11,671 bases of DNA from JASJHI01 sp965371355 (GTDB lineage: Bacteria; Actinomycetota; Acidimicrobiia; Acidimicrobiales; Ilumatobacteraceae), in the NCBI GenBank assembly GCA_965371355.1, contig CBDUYD010000091.1:1-11671 (forward strand). Direction: 5' to 3'. Below the pieces are notes generated by a model. That model worked only from the letters and a program-made list of their open reading frames with translations, was not told the DNA's origin and did no database searches. The number at the start of each line of letters is the position of its first letter. The first letter of the stretch is position 1. Of this stretch, positions 5,919 to 11,671 are shown one piece after another. The translations under genes were made by a program, and so were the position numbers.

Positions 5919-7820
5919 ATGCCCAACCAAGAACGGAACCTCGTCGACGCAACCGGTCTGCGCAACCGGATCCGCTACCAATTCGACAACCTGCTGTCGC
6001 GCGGAACGTGGGCGGTGCTGCTGTGGCTGCTCGCGATCACGCTGCTCGTCGTCCTGATCAGCTCGCTGCTGCTGACCGCGTTCGGGGTGAACCTGACCGG
6101 CACCGACGAGGATTCGTGGCCCGAGGACTTCTGGCAGAGCGCGATGCGTACGCTCGACCCCGGCACGATGGCCGACGACGTGGGTTGGGGGCCCCGCTTG
6201 GTCGCACTCGTCGTCACGCTCTTCGGGATCCTGATCGCCGGCGCCCTCATCGGCATCATCGTCAGCGGAGTCGAGCGCAGTGTCGAGAAGATGCAGCGCG
6301 GTCGGAGCACCGTGGTGCAGTCCGATCACGTCGTGATCCTCGGCGCGTCGGCCCGGCTCACCGTGATCATCAGACAGTTGGCCCTGGCCGGCAAGACCCG
6401 GCGTCGCAACGCGATCGTCGTCCTGGCGAACCGCGAACCTGCCGAACTCAACCAGCAGATCCGCGCCAACGGTGTGGATCTTCACGGAAGCAAGCTCGTG
6501 TTCCGCTGGGGGGATCCGTCTCGCACGGCCGATCTCGGTCTCGTCGCGATCGGTCGGGCGCGTGCGGTGATCGTGTTGGCCGATGACGAGGCCGGCAACG
6601 ACGCGGGCGTCGTCAAGGCCGTGCTGTCGGCCGGTGCCGCTCTGGACGGGTTCGATCGAATACCGATCGTCGCCGAGTTCGGCGATCCTCGAACCGGTGA
6701 CAGCTTGCTGCGGGCGTGCGGCGGCATGGTCTCCCCGCTCACCCCGATGCAGGCGATCGCCCGCATGACCATCTACACGTTGCGCCAGCCCGGCCTCAGC
6801 CAGGTGCTACAGGAGTTGGTCGACTTCCACGGCGCCGATCTCTACATCCGCGAACTTGGCGACCTCGACGGATGCCGGTTCGGCGACACGGTGTTCCGGT
6901 ATTCGAGGACCCGACCGATAGGACGCATGAGGGCGGACGGAACGGTCGAGCTGAACCCCGATCCCGACTCGACCCTCGGCCTCGGCGACCGCCTGATCGT
7001 GCTCGCCGAGGATGATCGATCGCCGACCCCGGCGGATCAGGAGTTCATCGACCGCGCACGGGCGACGGCCCAGGCGACGGCCCCGCGGGACTCCGGGGCG
7101 CGTGAGGAACACATCTTGCTACTCGGGTGGAACTCACTCGGGGAGCGCCTGGTCGAACAACTGGACTCGACGTCGGCACCGGGATCGTCCGTCCAGATCG
7201 TCTACGACCCGCGCCTGTTGAGCGAAGACGACATCGAGATCGGCGATACGGTCTCGCTCTCGGTCACCTCCACCGCACACCGGGCGAGGACCCTGTCTCT
7301 TGGTGACGATTCGCGCCGCCGGAAACTGACCTCGATCGTGCTGCTGGGGTACCGCGCGGGGCTGTCCCCCGACGACGCCGACAGCCGAACGTTGCTCACC
7401 TTGATGCTGCTCAGAAGGGAACTCGATGAACTCGATGGTATTGCGCCACAGGTCGTCGTCGAGTTGCTCGACGCAGACAACGTCGACCTGGCGCACACGT
7501 CCGGTGCGGACGATTACGTGGTCAGCGATGCAATCGCCAGCCGCCTGATGACACAGCTGGCCGATCAGCCGGCGCGGCGTGCCGTGCTCGACAGCCTCTA
7601 CGCCGTGAAGGGGTCGTCGCTCGATCTGATCGACGCATCGCGCCTCGGACTGCACTCGGAAGTCACGTTCGGCGAGATCATCGAAGTGGCCTACTCGTTC
7701 GGGCTGCTGGCGATCGGCTGGCGGCGTGCCGACGGACGCGACGGCGAGCTGACATTGAACCCGAGCGTGAGCGAGCGGGTGGAACTCGGCGACGGCGCTC
7801 AGATCGTCGTGATCGGATGA
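5919..7820 (+). CDS. CASTOR/POLLUX-related ion channel with two RCK/TrkA-N-like domains
   Basis: A 633-residue membrane protein. A hydrophobic helix (about 31-54) is followed by a pore-loop-like stretch (FWQSAMRTLDPGTM, 71-84) and a second helix (93-117) ending ...GIIVSGVERSVEKMQRGRSTV, then a Rossmann-like domain beginning HVVILGASARLTVIIRQL (137-154) and a second beginning HILLLGWNSLGERLVEQL (about 398-415). This 2TM-pore plus double-RCK order matches actinobacterial proteins annotated CASTOR/POLLUX-related putative ion channel; plant relatives are nuclear-envelope cation channels and RCK domains are gated by ions or nucleotides. The canonical potassium filter TVGYG is absent, so ion selectivity is open. 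ATG 5919 begins the homologous region 11 nt after the permease stop; the same frame is open upstream only as a shadow. Co-transcription with the betaine transporter suggests an osmotic or ionic homeostasis role, which is inference. Confidence 0.85.
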   Translation: MPNQERNLVDATGLRNRIRYQFDNLLSRGTWAVLLWLLAITLLVVLISSLLLTAFGVNLTGTDEDSWPEDFWQSAMRTLDPGTMADDVGWGPRLVALVVTLFGILIAGALIGIIVSGVERSVEKMQRGRSTVVQSDHVVILGASARLTVIIRQLALAGKTRRRNAIVVLANREPAELNQQIRANGVDLHGSKLVFRWGDPSRTADLGLVAIGRARAVIVLADDEAGNDAGVVKAVLSAGAALDGFDRIPIVAEFGDPRTGDSLLRACGGMVSPLTPMQAIARMTIYTLRQPGLSQVLQELVDFHGADLYIRELGDLDGCRFGDTVFRYSRTRPIGRMRADGTVELNPDPDSTLGLGDRLIVLAEDDRSPTPADQEFIDRARATAQATAPRDSGAREEHILLLGWNSLGERLVEQLDSTSAPGSSVQIVYDPRLLSEDDIEIGDTVSLSVTSTAHRARTLSLGDDSRRRKLTSIVLLGYRAGLSPDDADSRTLLTLMLLRRELDELDGIAPQVVVELLDADNVDLAHTSGADDYVVSDAIASRLMTQLADQPARRAVLDSLYAVKGSSLDLIDASRLGLHSEVTFGEIIEVAYSFGLLAIGWRRADGRDGELTLNPSVSERVELGDGAQIVVIG

Positions 7821-7898
7821 GCGCCGGAGCTGGGCGGCAGCGGCCGTCGCTGAGCAACGTCGGCGAACCTGTGGAGCATTGCGCGAAGCTGGAGAGCC

Positions 7899-8732
7899 AT
7901 GTCGATCACCGGTGACCGCAATCCGTACGAACTCGCTGCCGTGGCTGCGGAGGTAATCGCCGATCGCACCGGGGTCGCACGACACGACGTCGCCGTCGTC
8001 CTCGGGTCGGGCTGGGCCGCGGCGGCCGACGAGATCGGTGAGGTCGTCGCCGACGTCGAACTGGCCGACCTGCCGGGATTCCCGGCCCCGACGGTGTTGG
8101 GCCACCGCAACCTGGCGAGATCGGTGCGTGTCGGCGATACCGCAGTCCTCGTCCTCGGCGGTCGCGCGCACCTCTACGAGGGTCACCCGGTGGCCACCGT
8201 GGTGCACGGCGTGCGCACGGCGGTCGAGACGGGTTGCTCGACGGTCATCCTCACCAATGCTGCCGGCGGTCTCAACCCCGCGTGGCCGGTCGGCCAACCG
8301 GTGCTCCTGTCAGACCACCTCAACCTCACCGGCGAGTCACCGATGGCCGGACCACCCCCTCCCCCCGGCATGCCCGCCCGATTCGTCGATCTCACCGAGG
8401 CCTACTCTCAGCGCTTGCGCGGCCTGGCCCGCGAGGTCGACCCCGACCTTCCCGAGGGCGTCTATGCGGCACTGCTCGGTGGGGCCTACGAGACCCCGGC
8501 CGAGATCCGCATGCTCGCCGGCTTCGGAGCCGATCTGGTCGGGATGTCGACCGCGCTCGAGACGATCGCCGCCCGTCATCTCGGCGCGGAGGTGCTCGGC
8601 GTCTCCCTCGTCACCAACGCCGCCGCCGGTCTCTCCGACTCGGCGCTCGACCACACCGAGGTGCTCGACGTCGCGGGTGACGCCGGGCCGCGCATGGTGG
8701 CGCTGCTGCGCGGGGTCATCGAGCGACTGTGA
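7899..8732 (+). CDS. Purine nucleoside phosphorylase, trimeric class
   Basis: A 277-residue cytoplasmic enzyme of the PNP/MTAP family, which uses phosphate to split purine (deoxy)nucleosides into base and (deoxy)ribose-1-phosphate. Phosphate-site elements are visible as VLGSGW (Ser37), GHRN (68-71) and GRAHLYEGH (His91). Purine-site elements are NAAGGLNP (120-127), YETPAEIRML with Glu198, VGMSTALE (Met216) and SLVTNAAAGLS with Asn240, equivalent to the Glu201/Asn243 pair of human PNP. That pair favours 6-oxopurines (inosine, guanosine) over adenosine or methylthioadenosine. GGAGAG sits 2 nt before the ATG, close but usable. It begins the nucleoside-catabolism cluster 78 nt after the channel gene and is followed after 73 nt by deoC. 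Symbols punA or deoD are used for such genes; I leave it unnamed. Confidence 0.92.
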   Translation: MSITGDRNPYELAAVAAEVIADRTGVARHDVAVVLGSGWAAAADEIGEVVADVELADLPGFPAPTVLGHRNLARSVRVGDTAVLVLGGRAHLYEGHPVATVVHGVRTAVETGCSTVILTNAAGGLNPAWPVGQPVLLSDHLNLTGESPMAGPPPPPGMPARFVDLTEAYSQRLRGLAREVDPDLPEGVYAALLGGAYETPAEIRMLAGFGADLVGMSTALETIAARHLGAEVLGVSLVTNAAAGLSDSALDHTEVLDVAGDAGPRMVALLRGVIERL

Positions 8733-8805
8733 GTTCGCGCCACGCCGCGAGGTGCCGCGAGAACGCGGTGATGACAGCGCCGACGCGAAGGGGCAGACTG
8801 GCCAC

Positions 8806-9756
8806 GTGAGCACCAACTCGAACACGGTCGTCTCCCCGCAACCGTTCGCACCCCGTTCGAGCGGCGGCGTAGCACTGCGGCTGACCGCTGTCGACGAGGT
8901 GGGCCTCGAGGCGAGGGCGAAGGCACTCGCCACCAGGTCGATCAAGACCCGCTCCAAGCAAGCTGCGCTCCACCTGACGATCGCCAGTATCGACCTCACC
9001 ACGCTCGAGGGCATGGACACGCCCGGCAAGGTCGCCGCACTCTGCCGCAAGGCCGTCCGACCCGACGCCGCCGATCCCACCGTCCCATCGGTCGCGGCGG
9101 TATGCGTGTACCCCCAGATGGTGCCCGAAGCCGTGCTTCACACCGCCGGCACGTCGGTCAAAGTGGCCAGTGTCGCCGGGGCCTTCCCTTCGGGTCAGTC
9201 ATCGCTCGACGTACGCACGGCCGACATCCGAGACGCCGTCGCCGCAGGTGCCGACGAGATCGACATCGTCATCAGTCGCGGGGCGTTCCTCTCGGGCGAC
9301 TACCACTACGTCTTCAACGAGATCGAGGTGCAGAAGGAGGCGTGCGGGAAAGCTCACCTCAAGGTCATCCTCGAGACCGGTGAGTTGGGCACCTACGACC
9401 AGATCCGCAAGGCCTCGATGCTGGCGATGGCCGCCGGTGCCGACTTCATCAAGACCAGCACCGGCAAGGTCGGCGTGAATGCCACGATGCCCACCGCCTT
9501 GTGCATGGCCGAAGCGATCCGCGACTACGCCGAGCAGACCGGCGAGCCGGTCGGCCTCAAGGTGGCGGGCGGAATCCGCACCGCGAAGCAGGCATGGCAC
9601 TACCTCGTCCTCGTCGGCGAGACGCTCGGCCAAGACTGGTTGACCCCCGATCGCTTCCGGATCGGAGCGTCGAGCCTGCTCAACGATGCCCTGCTGCAAC
9701 TCAAGAAACTCGAGACCGGCCGGTACCCCGGCCCCCGCGATGTGAGCGTGGACTGA
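8806..9756 (+). CDS. deoC: Deoxyribose-phosphate aldolase
   Basis: A 316-residue class I aldolase that cleaves 2-deoxyribose-5-phosphate to acetaldehyde and glyceraldehyde-3-phosphate in the cytoplasm. FIKTSTGKVG holds the Schiff-base lysine and LKVAGGIRT the second active-site lysine; ADEIDIVISRGAFLSGDY covers the catalytic aspartate region. The longer length and the EIDIVI/RGAFLSG wording resemble the human DERA-type group rather than short bacterial DeoC (about 220-260 residues). The start is taken as GTG 8806 (VSTNSNTVVSPQ), because the frame upstream only shadows the phosphorylase and no ATG is suitable; an AAGGGG lies 14 nt before it, rather far. The next gene begins 1 nt after its stop, so tight co-translation with the aldehyde dehydrogenase is likely. 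Confidence 0.93.
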   Translation: MSTNSNTVVSPQPFAPRSSGGVALRLTAVDEVGLEARAKALATRSIKTRSKQAALHLTIASIDLTTLEGMDTPGKVAALCRKAVRPDAADPTVPSVAAVCVYPQMVPEAVLHTAGTSVKVASVAGAFPSGQSSLDVRTADIRDAVAAGADEIDIVISRGAFLSGDYHYVFNEIEVQKEACGKAHLKVILETGELGTYDQIRKASMLAMAAGADFIKTSTGKVGVNATMPTALCMAEAIRDYAEQTGEPVGLKVAGGIRTAKQAWHYLVLVGETLGQDWLTPDRFRIGASSLLNDALLQLKKLETGRYPGPRDVSVD

Positions 9757-9757
9757 C

Positions 9758-11266
9758 ATGGGCAAAGATCTCGAACCGACGTCCGACAGCGCGGTCCCGG
9801 CACCGATCCAGTTCGACTTCGACTACGCGCCGGCGCCCGAGTCGACCTCGATCGTCTCGATCGCCGACGAGTACGGCCTTTTCATCGGCGGTGAATTCGT
9901 CGAGGCGCAGAGCGAACGGTCGTTCACCACCCTGTCACCGGCGACGGCCGAACCCCTGGCGCAGATCTCCGATGCGTCGCCCGCCGACGTCGACCGGGCC
10001 GTCGCTGCGGCCCGCAAGGCCCAGACCGAGGTGTGGGGCCCGATGCCGGGTCGCGAGCGGGCCAAGTACCTGTACCGGATTGCCCGCCAACTCCAAGAAC
10101 GGGCGCGCGAGTTCGCCGTACTCGAGACGATCGACGGCGGCAAGCCGATCAAGGAGAGCCGCGATGTCGACGTCCCGCTCGCCGCCGCCCACTTCTTCTA
10201 CTACGCCGGATGGGCCGACAAGCTCGAGTACGCATTTCCCGGACGCCGGGTCGTCCCCCGCGGTGTGGCCGGACAGATCATCCCGTGGAACTTCCCACTC
10301 ATGATGGCTGCGTGGAAGCTGGCGCCCGCACTGGCGACGGGGAACACGGTCGTCCTGAAGCCTGCCGAGACCACCCCTCTCACCGCGTTGCTGTTGGGCG
10401 AACTGCTCCAGGACATCGAACTCCCGCCCGGCGTTGTCAACATCGTCACGGGTGCCGGCCAGACCGGTGCGGCGCTGGTCGAACACGGCGACGTCGACAA
10501 GCTTGCGTTCACAGGCTCCACGGTGGTCGGCAAGCACATCCAACGCTCGGCGGCGGCCCGCGGCGTGCCGTTGACGCTCGAGCTGGGCGGCAAGGCGGCC
10601 CACATCGTGTTCGAGGACGCCGCACTCGAACAGGCGGTCGAGGGCGTCATCAACGGGATCTACTTCAACCAGGGTCACGTGTGCTGCGCCGGGTCGCGGC
10701 TGCTGGTGCAGGAGTCGATCGCCGAGCCGTTCGTAGAGCGATTGAAGCGCCGGCTTTCGACCGTCCGGGTCGGTGATCCCCTCGACAAGAACACCGACGT
10801 CGGCGCGATCAACTCGGCCGAGCAACTGGGGCGGATCACCGAGCTCGTCGAGATCGGCATCGAGGAGGGTGCCGAGCTCTACCAGCCCGACTGCGCGCTG
10901 CCCGACCGCGGATACTGGTTCAGGCCGACGATCTTCACCAACGTCCACCAGAACCAGCGGATCGTGCGAGACGAGATCTTCGGTCCGGTCCTGTCGGTGC
11001 TCACGTTCAGGACCCCCGAGGAGGCCGTGGCGAAGGCCAACGACACCCAGTACGGGCTGTCGGCGGGAATCTGGACCGAGAAGGGATCGAAGATCCTCTG
11101 GATGGCCGACCAACTCGACGCAGGTGTCATATGGGCCAACACCTACAACCAGTTCGATCCGACCAGCCCCTTCGGCGGCTACAAGGAGAGCGGCTTCGGC
11201 CGCGAGGGTGGGCTGCACGGGCTCGCTCCGTACGTCACCGACTCACCGTCGCCGGGAGGTTCGTGA
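9758..11266 (+). CDS. NAD(P)-dependent aldehyde dehydrogenase, first of a tandem pair
   Basis: A 502-residue ALDH-superfamily enzyme. Diagnostic motifs are intact: IIPWNFPLMM (Asn178), VLKPAE (Lys201), FTGS (251-254), LELGGK with the general base Glu275, NQGHVCCAGSR with catalytic Cys309 (aligning with Cys302 of ALDH2), EIFGPVLSV, and a C-terminal FGGYKESGFGREGG. About 35 extra residues precede the usual start of the fold (GLFIGGEFVEA). Directly behind deoC, its likely substrate is the acetaldehyde produced there, giving acetate; this is inferred from context and broad ALDH specificity means other aldehydes are possible. The stop overlaps a 17-nt tandem duplication carrying the next gene's ribosome site. 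Confidence 0.93.
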   Translation: MGKDLEPTSDSAVPAPIQFDFDYAPAPESTSIVSIADEYGLFIGGEFVEAQSERSFTTLSPATAEPLAQISDASPADVDRAVAAARKAQTEVWGPMPGRERAKYLYRIARQLQERAREFAVLETIDGGKPIKESRDVDVPLAAAHFFYYAGWADKLEYAFPGRRVVPRGVAGQIIPWNFPLMMAAWKLAPALATGNTVVLKPAETTPLTALLLGELLQDIELPPGVVNIVTGAGQTGAALVEHGDVDKLAFTGSTVVGKHIQRSAAARGVPLTLELGGKAAHIVFEDAALEQAVEGVINGIYFNQGHVCCAGSRLLVQESIAEPFVERLKRRLSTVRVGDPLDKNTDVGAINSAEQLGRITELVEIGIEEGAELYQPDCALPDRGYWFRPTIFTNVHQNQRIVRDEIFGPVLSVLTFRTPEEAVAKANDTQYGLSAGIWTEKGSKILWMADQLDAGVIWANTYNQFDPTSPFGGYKESGFGREGGLHGLAPYVTDSPSPGGS

Positions 11267-11285
11267 TGCGAGGAGGTTCGTGATG
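11255..11285 (+). repeat. Duplicated ribosome-site/start segment between the two ALDH genes
   Basis: GGAGGTTCGTGATG occurs at 11255-11268 and again at 11272-11285, a 17-nt period. The first copy contains the first ALDH's stop (TGA 11264-11266) and an ATG that does not open the next gene's frame. The second provides AGGAGG with ideal 6-nt spacing to ATG 11283. It looks like a recent tandem duplication that displaced the gene junction. Confidence 0.85.
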
Positions 11286-11671
11286 GTCGAGCGACTCGAC
11301 GTGCAGAAGACCTACAAGCTGTTCATCGGCGGAGCGTTCCCGCGATCCGAATCGGGCCGGACCTTCGCCGTCGAGCACCCCGATGGGACACTGATCGCGA
11401 ACGTCTCACGCGCGTCACGCAAGGATCTGCGCGACGCGGTCCGCGCCGCCCGGTCCGCGCAGACCGGTTGGGCCGGGCGCACCGCGTACAACCGGGGCCA
11501 GATCCTCTACCGAGTGGCCGAGGTGATGGAGGGTCGCCGCGCCCAGTTTGCCGAGGAACTCCGCAACTGCGGTGTCGGAGCCAGGGCCGCGCGCCGCGAG
11601 GTCGGCAAGGCGATCGATCGTTGGGTGTGGTACGCCGGATGGTGCGACAAGTTCCAGCAGGTCGCCGGCAC
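11283..11671 (+). CDS. Second aldehyde dehydrogenase family protein, partial at window end
   Basis: The first 129 codons of an ALDH-fold protein, cut by the window edge. YKLFIGGAFPRSESGRTFAVEHPDG and ASRKDLRDAVRAARSAQTGWAG are the N-terminal NAD-domain landmarks, and VWYAGWCDKFQQVAG aligns with FYYAGWADKLEYAFPG of the upstream gene. The catalytic Asn, Glu and Cys lie beyond the window, so activity cannot be judged. The strong AGGAGG ribosome site with 6-nt spacing fixes the start. Paired, non-identical ALDH genes after deoC suggest a hetero-oligomer or a division of labour in acetaldehyde removal. Confidence 0.9.
   Translation, partial: MVERLDVQKTYKLFIGGAFPRSESGRTFAVEHPDGTLIANVSRASRKDLRDAVRAARSAQTGWAGRTAYNRGQILYRVAEVMEGRRAQFAEELRNCGVGARAARREVGKAIDRWVWYAGWCDKFQQVAG

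Noticed and set aside
8038..8805. Upstream extension of the deoC frame
   Set aside because: Arg/Ser/Pro-rich shadow of the phosphorylase gene; aldolase homology starts after GTG 8806.
9935..11218. Long minus-strand open frame opposite the first ALDH
   Set aside because: Mirror frame caused by GC-rich codon bias; no family resemblance and the plus-strand ALDH motifs are complete.
1..11671. tRNA, rRNA, CRISPR array, insertion sequence or riboswitch
   Set aside because: I saw no cloverleaf, spaced repeat array, transposase or known aptamer pattern; gaps between genes are under about 80 bases.

Overview
The window is GC-rich DNA from a free-living bacterium that looks actinobacterial. Acidimicrobiia (Ilumatobacter-like) is my guess from the codon bias, the lipoprotein style, the gene set and the likely leaderless starts; there is no rRNA or marker gene to fix it. 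Genes are tightly packed, no gap exceeds about 80 bases, and I see no tRNA, CRISPR array or insertion sequence.

Layout: (1) bases 3-119 are the tail of an M23/LytM peptidase. (2) Bases 198-1758 hold a small redox/metal-response island: a minus-strand CcdA-type membrane thiol transporter, a MerR-family fragment lacking its DNA-binding part, and a plus-strand thioredoxin-like protein. (3) Bases 1777-7820 hold a glycine-betaine/proline-betaine (OpuA/ProU type) ABC transporter: the binding lipoprotein on the minus strand, and divergently the ATPase, a fused double permease and a CASTOR/POLLUX-type ion channel. (4) Bases 7899-11671 hold deoxynucleoside catabolism: purine nucleoside phosphorylase, deoxyribose-phosphate aldolase and two tandem aldehyde dehydrogenases, the second cut by the window edge.

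The main discovery candidate is in region 2. The CcdA-like gene has one in-frame TGA (477-479) exactly where the family carries its second redox-active cysteine. The reading frame, homology and membrane topology continue for 92 codons to a normal stop. Starting 18 nt after the TGA is a hairpin loop GGTCT on a perfect 6-bp stem, the same loop and distance that I recall for the E. coli fdhF SECIS element. I read this as a selenoprotein: CcdA with a Cys65/Sec197 pair. Both the ccdA-like gene and the thioredoxin-like gene are preceded by matching MerR-type promoters (20-nt spacer, dyad in the spacer, -10 box ending exactly 6 nt before ATG), so they are probably co-induced from leaderless transcripts. 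The MerR remnant between them keeps its metal-ligand cysteines but has no HTH and no ATG/GTG/TTG start.

In region 3 the binding protein captures betaine outside the membrane and the ATPase drives the fused permease; the adjoining channel suggests coupling of osmolyte uptake and ion flux. In region 4 the phosphorylase releases deoxyribose-1-phosphate. After a mutase step not encoded here, DeoC cleaves deoxyribose-5-phosphate to acetaldehyde and glyceraldehyde-3-phosphate, and the aldehyde dehydrogenases can oxidise the acetaldehyde.
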